Shown: piece by piece, positions 1 to 11,250 of the stretch
Layout of the letters: each line of letters begins with the position of its first letter
How positions within the stretch are numbered: the first letter of the stretch is position 1
DNA from: Epiperipatus broadwayi
Lineage: Eukaryota; Onychophora; Udeonychophora; Euonychophora; Peripatidae
Assembly (NCBI GenBank): GCA_028023455.1
Contig: JAQFVV010012529.1
Location: forward strand, 742,001 to 806,000
Reading direction: 5' to 3'
DNA length: 64,000 nt
Program-made: the position numbers and the translations under genes
Notes under the pieces: generated by a model
Databases searched by the model: none
Seen by the model: the letters and a program-made list of their open reading frames with translations, nothing else
Told to the model about the DNA's origin: nothing

Positions 1-1464
1 ATCAGCTTCTGAACTCTACCAGCATTTACACACATTCAAAATAATTTCAAAAAGGGACAAGTATAATATATTTTAAAATATTCTAGCAATATTCTGAGAA
101 CTTAGCATGAAAATATCTGTTAAAATCATACATAAAAGTTATACAGAAATACAAAGAAAGAAATGTATGGCATGTAAAATAAATATTAAAACTAATATTT
201 ATACCCATTACTAATAAAATAAAACAAGTCCTTAATCTTGCTATTCATATCATTGTGTTGGATAAAGTCAATACTTTCTGGGACATACTGGTGATATTAA
301 AGATTAAATTAATACACAGCAATTGAAAAATATGAGGTATGTCCAAACTTAAAATTACTATCACAAATAAAAATGTAGTCATTCTGACTGGATTATTGTA
401 GACTAAATAAGTAGAATAACAAATACTCGAAGCAGCATAATTCATAATAGTATGTAGAATAACAATACAACAAATATACATTTCAAGTAGTATATTGGAT
501 AAATGAAATTAGCATTCTTTTTAAGAGCATGTTTTATCATCTACTGATGACTATAATGAATAGTAAATATTCTGAAATGGAACATGGGATTGTCAGGAAC
601 ATTTAAATAAATATTTCTGGAGATTAAATAGAGCTTAGTAATAAATGAAAACAAACTTTTTAAAGAGCAAGCATATTTGAGAACTTGAAGCAAATGTATT
701 GTAGGGTATTGAGTTCAAACCCTACATAAAAAATTTCCAAATACCTCAGAACATTGGAGCAATATCTCTTTATTCAGTTAACTTTATTAATCAAAGAGAA
801 GACAAACTATATTTTGAATATCTAGTAATTAGAATTGTAAGGCACATATAAACAGTTGTCTGTAGACACAGACTCAATGAATAACTAATTTTTCTAATTA
901 ACCTTTCTTAAAGCTAATTTATATTTACTAGATTATAGTATTTTTTTTTAATCTTTGATTCTAATATTTGTTTAGAGATTTATGAATTTTAATTTATAGC
1001 TTTTAAATCATTCAAATTATTTTTAATAGGCAGGCTTTGTATGTCTAAATATGGATGAGTGTGTGCCTGTATTTACAGACATAAATCTAAAACATTTATA
1101 GACACATTTTGATAATAGAAAGGGTTTTATTAAAATCATTTTATAATTTCTTTATAAAAAGTTATATTGTTTAAAAACAGTTATATATTATTTAGAATCA
1201 ATTTGTTTTATTATGTCTGGAAGAGTTATAGTTTCACTTAACCTTTTCAGACTGATGTCAAGGGTTAATAAGAGAGAGAAAATGAAGGTCAATTTTAGAC
1301 TCGAGAAAGGGGAGGGGGGTTGCCATTAGAATTGATAGAATCCAGGATATCATATTTTAGATTTCTTGCTAACAATAAATTTTAAAAAATTTGTCAATTC
1401 ACGGAAAATATGTAAAACAGACCACTACTAGAACACAGTTATGACTATCCAGATGTTTTTAGTA
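1..1464. other. AT-rich intergenic or intronic DNA, no gene seen
   Basis: No open frame here has recognisable protein similarity and no repeat boundary was found. A short T-arm-like string near 690-730 was considered and rejected as a tRNA. A G-rich patch (ggggaggggggt) lies near 1309-1320, just upstream of the first TIR element. Confidence 0.5.
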
Positions 1465-1472
1465 ACAAAAGT

Positions 1473-2784
1473 GGTTGTCATCGATTAGCCGCCTTATGCC
1501 ACCTGAGGGCGTTCTACCTAGGTAAAAACACATTAAAATGCCGTTTACTAGGTATACCTATTAGTAGGCCTACTTATATATGCTGTCAGTAATATTATAC
1601 CATAACATATATACATATTTTAAGTTCTTTTTTTTGCAACCACTTAATTTCACAAAAAAAAGTCACTCTTTGACACCTTCAATAGGCTTAGCAGTTGCTA
1701 CGAAACTTTCGCAATTTACATTTACAGTATTTGTTTTTTGGGGGGATTCTAGAATTGTAGTGTAAGTAATTTGCAAATTTTTATTTTAAATTTTTTTAAC
1801 TCGTTTTAATGTATGTGGTATTTGTTATTTTAAATTTTAACATTGCAAACAACAATCACTAGAGACATGGTCAATTGTCAAAATTTGGGGAAACAAACTC
1901 TCTGGCAAAGCAATGTCACTCGCAAGATTTTAGAGTTGAGAATTAGACAATGGTCACGAGTGAAATCAACATTTTCATCAAGAGAGTATTCCAGTTGTTG
2001 TTAAAGTAATATCTTTTGAATGTGATTATTGTAATTGTATGCAATAGTTATATTTTGTGTTTGTTTATTAAAACATTTTTCACTCCAAAAAATTTGTTAG
2101 TATTATTTCTTGAAATATTGATGAGTGAAATGGTTTTCGTTTGTTGACTAAATAAATGTTTCAGCTAAGTTAGAACCATTGTAAAATCATTTTTGGGTTT
2201 CTAATTAATTAAAAATCGATCAATATAGTGCAAAAACGGGGGGGGGGGGATCCAATTACAAACAGATTTTTTTTAAAAAAACAAAAAACAAAAAAAAGGT
2301 TACTTTTATTTCAAACAAGTAAAATTAAAAACAGATTTCCATAAAAAGATTATTTTTAGTTAAAAAATATCAAATTAAAAACACATTTAAAAAAAAATAA
2401 TAATTTTTACTTAAAAGAAATGAAAGTAAAAACAATTTTTTTTTTTAAAAAGCTTACTTTTATTTAAAACAAAAAAATAGTTGTATTAAATTGCGGGCCC
2501 ATAAGAAAAAATTTGGCTAGAAAATGTTAGATTGAATCGTGCGCATGCTAGGAAATGTTATATTGAATCCTAAAATGGAAAAACATATTAAAAAAAAGTT
2601 TATTTTTATTTTTAAAAAAGGTTATACAGAGTTATGCTAGAATATGTTAGAAGAATGAATCGCTACTTTTTTTTTATGCTAGGATATGTTAGATTGAAAC
2701 ATGCACCAGGGAATGTTGTATTGAATCATTTTTGTTTAGCAACAATGCCATCAAGTGGGATATGGTGGCTATTCAATGACTACC
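1473..2784. mobile_element. Merlin-like non-autonomous TIR element 1
   Basis: Seen: the left end (1473-1513) and the reverse complement of the right end (2744-2784) match over about 41 bp with roughly a dozen mismatches. Both begin GGT and both contain the subterminal block CCACYTGAKGGCRTT. The flanks are an exact 8-bp duplication, ACAAAAGT, at 1465-1472 and 2785-2792. The interior holds no transposase. It contains a G run near 2239-2249 and about four imperfect copies of an A/T-tract-rich unit of about 65 bp (2255-2480). Known: GG termini with 8-9-bp duplications fit Merlin, while hAT and P also duplicate 8 bp but have different termini. Inferred: a non-autonomous member of the same clan as the elements at 14838, 17063, 33201, 33271 and 41774. 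Confidence 0.82.
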
Positions 2785-2792
2785 ACAAAAGT

Positions 2793-5700
2793 ATATGAAA
2801 TCATGAGAGAGTCTAACTTATATAAAAGCTGACAATAAGTCTGTTAAAGAAGGGGGAAAAAAGAAAACTAGATTGCTTTAAAGAACTAGACTTTGTTTTA
2901 AAGTTTTCTACATCAACTTAGTGGGATAGAAAATATATATTTTGTCAAGAGCCCCATTGGCCATCCAGAAACCGATGCACATCTGAATAGTCTGAATTCT
3001 AAATAATTTAAAACATTTTATAACTGATTGCCAAATAAGAATGAAGAAATTTATTATTTCACTGTGCTGGTAAATCTAAGATGGATTTAGAAGTAAAATA
3101 CTGAAATCTGTGAAACCATGCTATTTCATTTATGCCATTTGCTGAGTTTAAACCAAAGCAGAATGCTAACATATATGGAAAGCAGCAAATGTCCATGGTC
3201 TATTAAAGGTAATTATACTTAGAAGAAATGGAGAAACCATTCCAGTGCCAAATGGTCCTTATAGAAGCAAATGATTTCACCATCATCATCACAGTAAAAA
3301 GAATCTGCAAGCCCAAGCCAGAATAGGACTGTTCCAGTAAACCACTGTAATTGGTAAATATACATGCATTACCTATTGGTGTGACATCTGTCAAATTTTA
3401 AACTTTCAATAAGCTGACTTTAAAATCATTGGACTCTCAAAAGTAAAAGAAGAACTGGTAATATGAATTTTAATTATATTTTTATCAGTGACTATTAACA
3501 AATCTTTTAATAATAAATCCAATTATTTTTCTTTTTAAATCTTTAAATCTTAAAACAAAAATCAATTATAGATTTTCTTTAATAATAGCTATTGCATTAT
3601 TGGTGAATTATGTATTCTTATAGTATTACATGTAACCATTTATGTGTGTATTTTATCTTTATAAAATGTGTTTATTGAGTCAAAATTATTCAATATGTTG
3701 ATTTATGTTGTATGTCAAAAGGGTTTAATATTTTATTCATAATGGGAATTGACACATACACACACACACACACATAGTAATATAATTATGCTTACTTACA
3801 TGTATATTTGTTGAGCATGAGTGTTAAAAATCGGTAGAAATTTAGCATCAGGGGAGATGGATTTTTTAAAAGTAATTGATGAACTAGATCGGTGGACAGT
3901 CAGATAGGTAATTTGAAGCTAATTTCCTTAAATGCTCTTATCTCTATAATCTGACTAATCTTTCTCTAATCATTTCTTTTTTTTAATATTATGTTTAAAT
4001 TGACAAATGTAAAAATGTATGTTATATGCAATAGGTAAGTATGTGCATGCATAGAGTGTTTTTTTTAATGAAATGTTTTTTTTTTTGGATATAAATGTTT
4101 TTATTTATTCACTATAGAAATTGATGCACACACATTACACTATAATATAAACATTGAGTACTTGTCATTAAGGAAAAGGGGAAGATCTTTGATATTATTA
4201 ATATTATAATTTAAGTGTATACAATTTATCATTATTAATTACATAAATGTTTAATCTGTATTATTAATGATTAATCAGTAATAAATGTTAATTTGTTTTT
4301 ATTAAAGAGGCTATATCTTTCTTAAGAGTTATTCATTGTTTTGTTAATTATGACCATCATCATTACTGATGAATATCAATCATTAAGTCATAATTTAAAT
4401 ATGATAATATTTCAGGTAAATAATTATAGGTTTATAAAAGATGAAATTTTATGGTGTTAGTTCTAAAGCTGTGGCTAGAAATATCATTATCATCATCATT
4501 ATACTAGTATTAATAAATAAACTAAATACGTATGTTTAATGGCCATATATAAATAATGATTCTCACTGTGTTTGCTTGTGAGCCTTTAGCAAAAGACATG
4601 ACTACCATCGTACTTAAACTGAGCTGGTAACACTTGTGAGAATATTAAGTATGAATTTATGATATTAAAATCTTATAATTTTATTTGCACAACTGAAGTA
4701 TAAGGATGTTGTTTTCTCTTTGTACAAGTGCATATGTTATAAATATTGTACCAATTGGAGTTGAACCAGATACATGTATAAATGAGTATATGATATAACT
4801 TTATCTAGGTTTAGACAGCCTAGTGTCACCCAGGTAAAACACATACACATAAGTAAAACTGAATAAAAGAGAAATAAGGGTTTGATTTCCTTTTTTTTTT
4901 TTAGCTTGATTATATTTAATATTTAATTTATTGATATTTTTAAGTAGTTACAAATAGCGTCAGAGTGTGACTATGAGTTGAATGGTGTTTTATATATGTG
5001 GAAAGAGGAAAAGGGATGACTCTTTGTTGAAAGAATCTATTATTAGAGATAAGTATAATTTCACTATATTGATTTCACTATCATTTCTATTCAGTTATCA
5101 GGACAACTATTTTATTTATCTAGTTACAATGGCTAGTATATATATTTCAAATAGTTACAATATATATATATATTAAAACTAATGCGAGCGCAATAATAAT
5201 CATTTTATAATGCTAGCATTTGTAATTCACTTCTGCAAATAAAATAAAATTCTTGCAGAAACCAGCAATAATAAATGAATTTTATATTTTCTTTAAAATA
5301 AAACATTTATAATAATAATAATAATAACAATAATCGAGTATACTTAATAAATTTCAGTCTTTTATTAAGTACATAGGCTAAACAAGCAAAGTCAAGTTTG
5401 AGTTTTTATTTTTCTTCTAAAAACATAATTTTATTGCATATACACAGATATTCTGCTATAGCGTTCAGCCATGCAAGTTTAATTAAATGGAATAACTACA
5501 TAATAAAGTCTTCCATCATTAAATTATTTTGTAACAAATAGATATAATAATCTTAAAATGTAGCATGCATCCATATCTATCAATGACAAAACAAATGTTT
5601 TCTTCCTTGAAAGTAATTTTAATATGTTAATATTTTAAAAACAAGCATTCATAAAACATAATAAATAATTCCTTAATGAATATTAACAAATATTCACTAA

Positions 5701-5880
5701 TTAACAAATAGCATCTTTAAATTCTTTCATCATTTGAAAGACCCTTCAATTTTGGTTAAATAGTTCAAATTCCATATAAAATGAAATTGTACCAAAAGAG
5801 AACACTTGAAAAATGATAAAATATTCAATATTATTTAAATAGAATCATTTCATAAAGTTCTTAAAATCTTTTTAATATTA
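2793..5880. other. AT-rich DNA without recognised genes
   Basis: Only low-complexity sequence was recognised here: A/T homopolymers, an AC microsatellite, and ATCATC-type triplets near 4370-4500. The small open frames at 3203-3394 (minus) and 4982-5176 (plus) have no recognisable similarity. Confidence 0.5.
3752..3776. repeat. (AC)n microsatellite
   Basis: An AC dinucleotide run of about 25 bp, interrupted once near its left end by a T. Confidence 0.9.
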
Positions 5881-6258
5881 ATTTAAAGTTGTAAATATTA
5901 ATTCTTGTTAAGCGCAATGTCAGCACGTAATATTTATATAAGGCTACAACCTTAATACATGTGCCTTGTGTGCTTAATTTTATTACAAGAGAGACCTCTA
6001 TAAATCTTAATGAAAGATTCGACTTTATAAAGATAAGAGCAGCCACTTATCTTCAACCTATTTTTCTAATTATATAGGCTAATCTAAAGCATTTTGATTT
6101 GAGAGTGTGAAGCTAATAAATTCTTCACTGATTAAGTCCACTATTTCTGTTACACATTAACATTCATGAAATCTTTCGATTTACGAGTCAATATTCAGAT
6201 CTTAAATTTAGAAATATTTTGAATCAATTTAAAGTTGTAAATATTAATTCTTGTTAAG
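5881..6258 (+). repeat. Family-3 monomer repeat, about 346 nt, with a terminal direct repeat
   Basis: The 32-nt string at 5881-5912 recurs at 6227-6258, so one full monomer of about 346 nt is followed by the start of a second. The same monomer is found, diverged, at 55745-56030 and inverted at 56075-56215. A conserved hairpin region (CTTCAACCTAT ... ATAGG ... CTAAAGC, about 6050-6090) aligns with hairpins in those copies. No protein is encoded. Inferred: a small mobile repeat with circular or tandem monomer organisation. The outer limits here are uncertain because no clear target duplication was found. Confidence 0.6.
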
Positions 6259-8448
6259 TGCATATAACTTAGACATTATCCTTTTTAAAATGAAGTTTGA
6301 ATATAATTAATAAATTGAAATTAACAATGTTCTTACAAATGTAGAAATAATATCTTTGATTAAATTCCATTGTTGTCATAAATTTGCGAGACAACAATTT
6401 ACTTCCTAAAATATACATTGTAGAATTTTCAATAATTCAGTCTTGTAGAAGTTTAAAGTGTTGAAGAGTTTTTGGTATAAAAGATACCTGAATAAATACT
6501 TATTGCTTAACAATGTATACTTTACTTAACTAACAAATAAAAATTAATTTTAAAAAGTTAAACTTGAAAGCACTGTAGACAAATTAGGTATGAAGATAGG
6601 TGTGTGTGTGTGTGTGTTGGTTTAACATCAGACTTTTATAGAAAAAGTCTTGTGATGGCTTATTGATTGGATGACTGACAATTGAAGTGTCCATTCCAGA
6701 TAACCTAATTAATTGAAAGTTCAACATTTTCTAGTTGCTGCTGGAAAATTCTAAAAATAAATTTGGTTAATTATAATTTAGTCTAGACAGGAAATTAAAA
6801 CTAATTAATTGAGATTTACATCATCTTTTAAATAATTATTTAACATGTTATTTAATAAACTGAAATCTCTTGCAGTAAAAAAAAAAAAAATACATTCTTT
6901 AAATACAGTAAATATTTATATTGTTTAATAAAATAAAAAATATTATATTAATAAAATAATGAGAATATTTATTCAAATACTCTTTTGTAATATCTCAACA
7001 TGACTTTATTATTATTTCTTTTTTAAAAATAGATAAATTTTAACTTACTAACAGGGAAGTAATTATCAAATTTCAGGCTTGCACATTCATATATACTATT
7101 ATTAAATTATTTATCCAGGAATAATAATTTAGATACATGAGCTAACTATTGGTTTAAAAATAACAAACTTTTTAATTAGCTAAACTAGGATTTTCTAACT
7201 AAAACTAGATTACAATGCTATTAAATTAGTATTTATCACTATATTTTATTTAAACTATAAAATAAATTACTTATACTACTAAAATTAAATACTTTTTATT
7301 AGAAACTAGTCTAGATATTTAGGAGTTTCTCTAAAGATTTAAATTTATTTTAAAGTTTTTTTGTGTCATAAAAGGATATAATGGCTAAGCCAAGATTATT
7401 TTAGCTTTACTACTCCAAAAGGTTAAACTCATGCCTTAAATCAATAATAACTCTATCTTTAAGTACTTATAATTATACAAGAGTTAACTTATTATGGTTA
7501 AATATTTTAGAATTACACTTGAAATAAAACTGTTTTCAAGTTATTAGCATTGCATAATATCCATTATGAAGTGACTACTAAGTTAGGATGCACTTTATTA
7601 TTTAACAATAAAATTTATTCGCTGGAAAATAAACTATTTAAATTTTTATTTTTTAATGTACTATCACAAGACTTGACATTCAGTTTTACTGCAAGAACTG
7701 AGTCACAATATATACTCAAAATATTTATTATTCTTTATATCACTTATTGAAAATGGAGGTATATATATACTGTAAATAATATTATGAAATGAAGTTTGTA
7801 AGTTAATTTAAAAGATATTTTGAAAGTTTAATATAATTTATTAATTAATGAGATTGTTTTTTAGAAATTACTTTTTTATATATTTTTCCAAAATTTACTT
7901 TTAATAAATAAATATATAGAAATAGTTTAAACATAAGATGGATAATGTTTAAGTAGCAATTCAGTAATGAAAATAAATCAAGTAGTGAAAATATGAATGA
8001 ATTATCCATCATTTATTATTATGCTTATTTCAGTTTTAAACATTTTCTATCTAGGGATGTCAAAAATAGCTTAGGCAAAGTTATTTATTAAGAATCTCCT
8101 TTCAGCTTTATTTATATCTTTTAATTTTTCTCCAATTTTTAAGAAACATCAAATGTCCAAATATTTGAATTTTCAATCCTTCAAGATTTCTGATGTTGAA
8201 AAAACTGCTTCAACTTACTATTTCATATATATGTGTTTGTATACAAAATCTTATAAATCTATCATTATTTTATAAATATTAACTTTTATTTTTTCATTTC
8301 TTGATCTGTTTGTTTTTTATTAGTACTTTTTTATTATTATCTGTTATTGAAATTTTGTTGTAAATCTATTATGTTATTAAGCAGAAACATTTACTTATTT
8401 TGATGTTTCTTTTTTAAAAATAATTGTTTCTTAATTTCATTTTTTATG
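6259..8448. other. AT-rich DNA without recognised genes
   Basis: No coding signal was recognised. A (TG)n microsatellite lies at 6601-6617. The 66-codon open frame at 7550-7750 has no recognisable domain and AT-driven composition. Confidence 0.5.
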
Positions 8449-8460
8449 TTAGAAATTAAA

Positions 8461-8816
8461 TAACTGAAATAGAGGCTTATTATATACCTGTATCAATATG
8501 TGTAATATATAGGGTATATAAGCACAGACTTTCACATGACCCAACACTCTCCACTCTATCTCATACCACTGATACACTTGAACACACATTTGTCAAAAAG
8601 ATAAATCATCATCAATATATGTATTCTCATGCTAAATCAGCAATCATCAGTTGGTCCAGATTATTATCTCTACACATATATGCAATAAGTGCTCAGATAT
8701 ATATATATATTAAGATAGCCACTCTTCATACTTTAATGGACAGGCTTCAATCCACTCCAACTCTTCAACCGTCCATCCAATTGAAAATCTGATGATGGAA
8801 TGCTCAGAGGCCACTC
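8461..8816 (-). mobile_element. Family-2 hammerhead-bearing element, single 356-bp copy
   Basis: Seen: the repeat is homologous to the monomers at 26149-27119. It is flanked by an exact 12-bp duplication, ttagaaattaaa, at 8449-8460 and 8817-8828. It has no protein-coding capacity. On the minus strand it contains a decayed hammerhead at 8611-8655. Compared with the 26-kb copies it lacks the stretch of about 85-100 nt that joins tandem monomers there, so it is a monomeric or truncated form. Known: Penelope-like elements and animal retrozymes carry type I hammerheads, and Penelope-like insertions have target duplications of variable length. Inferred: a non-autonomous member mobilised by a reverse transcriptase encoded elsewhere. 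Confidence 0.8.
8611..8655 (-). ncRNA. Decayed type I hammerhead ribozyme, family 2
   Basis: On the minus strand the order is ACCAA (stem I), CUGAUGA, stem II UGCU/AGCA (four Watson-Crick pairs), then GAGAA where GAAA is expected, a short AU-rich stem III and UUGAU. The extra nucleotide in the GAAA block and a weakened stem I suggest an inactive copy. The stem II change from UGUU to UGCU, relative to 26473-26516, turns a U-G wobble into a C-G pair, so pairing is kept. Confidence 0.6.
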
Positions 8817-8940
8817 TTAGAAATTAAAGTGGATGATAATTATTTTTATAAGAAAAAAATATGGGCTAAAAATCTAATTCTTTTCTAACATTCTAATATC
8901 ACCTATTTAGAAATACCCATTTTAAAAAAAAAAAAACCTC

Positions 8941-10330
8941 ATAATTTGAAAAAAAAATTTAATATTATTACCTTTATTAATATTCCATTTATATTTTCAA
9001 GTTTGCTTATTTTTGAAAATATTTAAAATCATATAATTACTTAAAATTCTGTAATCGAATTTAAAGAAAAATCTATGCTTTATTGTTATACATTGTTTTT
9101 TTGTTTATTTTAAAAAAAAAAAAAAAACTATTTACTTTCATGTTTCAGTTCATTTTATTTGATTAATTTTTATTTTTTTAAATTCTTAATAATCTTAACT
9201 TAATTTTCATATTATTATCTTGATGTGTTTAGGAATGTAAGCTAAGTCTTTTGATTTTTTTTTTTTTTTAATATAATTTTACAATTAATCTGTTGGATTT
9301 TTTTTTTTAATTTAAGAATTGTTTGAGATCCTTGATTATTTAGTAGCAATAAAGAATTTAGAGAGAAAGAATTTGTACTTTCATACTTTTTAGCCTTAAT
9401 AATTACTATTTTTATGTCAGCACCAGTATATAATATGTTGTATTTTTTGTTTATTTATCAGTTAATTTTCTTTTATATAAAATACAAAAGTTATCCATAC
9501 TTCAAGTATAATATGCACACAAATAAAACAGATATTTGTATATTAATCGGGAGAACTTTATATTTTATACTCCTGGCATGATATTATTATAAATATATAC
9601 TGTGTTCCACTTATATCTGAAGCATGCAAATGCAAGTGAAACATTGCAGAAGAATATATAACTCAATCTAAAAGAAGTTAAGTGCAATGTTTAATTGTAA
9701 AAAAAATATATAATAGATTAGCTTTATTGATTGAAATAATACATTGAACATAAGTTAAAAAATGACCTTAAATTAAACATATTAGCTAGATTCTTCATGG
9801 TAGATAGTCTTCTAAAATAAGCTTTTTTTTTTCTGGTATCTTGGAGTCATTGGTTGATTGATGATAATTTCAAAAGATAATTGTTAGCAGTGACTAATGT
9901 CTATGATTTTAGAATTTAAATCTTTTACATTAATGCCCTTGGAAAAAAAATATATTTTGAAGAAAAAATTTAATATAATTACATTTATTAATATATATTT
10001 TTATATAATATTCAAGTGTACTTATTTTTGAAAATATTTAAAATCATATAAATATTTAACATTCTACAATTAGATTGTTGAGAGAAAAAATTTGTACTGT
10101 TTGTAATACATCTTTTTATTTTATTGTTCTACTTTTTTTTTAATAAATATTTTGACATTTTTAGTTATTTTTTTTGATTAATTCTCTCTCATTCTTGATT
10201 TTTTAAATTCTTAATAATTTCAACTTAATTTTCATAATATTATCTTGGTGCTCTTAGGAATGTAAGCCAAGTCTTCATTTTTTTTAAAAAAATATAACTT
10301 TTATAATTAAATTATTTTTTAAATTTGAAG
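8941..10330. repeat. Diverged direct duplication, about 370 bp, offset about 1 kb
   Basis: The segment at about 8941-9305 is repeated in diverged form at about 9950-10330. Matching landmarks are TTTTTGAAAATATTTAAAATC (9012 and 10026 areas), CTTAATAAT..CAACTTAATTTTC and GGAATGTAAGCYAAGTCTT (about 9233 and 10258). Both copies are AT-rich with long homopolymers and no open frame. It could be an old local duplication or two copies of an unrecognised repeat. Confidence 0.6.
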
Positions 10331-11250
10331 GCTGAGTGAGATTTTGATTAAAATAAATTAGCTGACATATAGTTAAAAAGCTGTACATTGACACACTAAA
10401 ATGTTGATGTGCTTCTGATTGGCTGTTGACTTTGGAAATAATAACTGATTTGATTTAATACAATATATTAGTTACTTTTGAATTAATTTTCATTAAGCAA
10501 TAAACTATTCAGCATTGAAAGTGACAGAGTTGAGCTTTGATTCAGCGATGTTTAATTTTAAACTCATTACTCTACCATTGCAACAATCTGCACAGAACAA
10601 AATAATAATTAAATAGTGTATTGGTAAGAAATTATATGATGTTCAAACATGGAAGGGACAGAGTTTAGCTTCAATCCAGGATTCTTTAAGTATACATATA
10701 TTATCAGATAATTTAACTATGTAACATATAAGGGTTAGATAGTCAGAATATTAGTAACAAAATATATTGATTGCTAAAGTTATGAAACCTAATTTCCAAA
10801 GTGTTTGTTTTTCAGGAAACATATTTGTAAATTATTAAGAATTTTAAACTTCTCTCTCAATATAATAATAAAATTATAGCTTCTCTTTAAGCGCTTCTTA
10901 TGTTTTTAATTTTATTATCAGAAAGCACATGTAATTATCAAAATAAGACTGATTTTTGACTTCAGTATTCTCTACCCCTTAGTGGTTGGATTTAATGATC
11001 AATAAAACTGTACAATTAAATAGTTTAGTAATAAATTGGGTATTTTTGATTGGAATGGAAATAGTGTCCTTTATATGGACTTAATATACCTGGTTTGGTT
11101 ACTAATATAAAAAAAAAAAACTGATATTTACTCAGCTAAATAAAATATTATAGATAAATTGCAAGTAAATTTAAATTATTCATAATATATATATATATTG
11201 CTATTTCAGATGGATATTACAATATTTATATATATGCACATTTGTAATTT
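10331..11250. other. AT-rich DNA without recognised genes
   Basis: Nothing recognisable was seen beyond short homopolymers and an (AT)n patch near 11187-11198. The segment ends at the inferred 5' limit of the decayed RTE copy. Confidence 0.5.

Noticed and set aside
544-575. CTGATGA followed by a CTAT/ATAG hairpin, hammerhead-like
   Set aside because: The GAAA block reads TAAA, no stem III is possible and no stem I partner follows.
660-735. tRNA T-arm-like string (GAGTTCAAACCCTAC)
   Set aside because: No acceptor, D or anticodon arm can be placed upstream.
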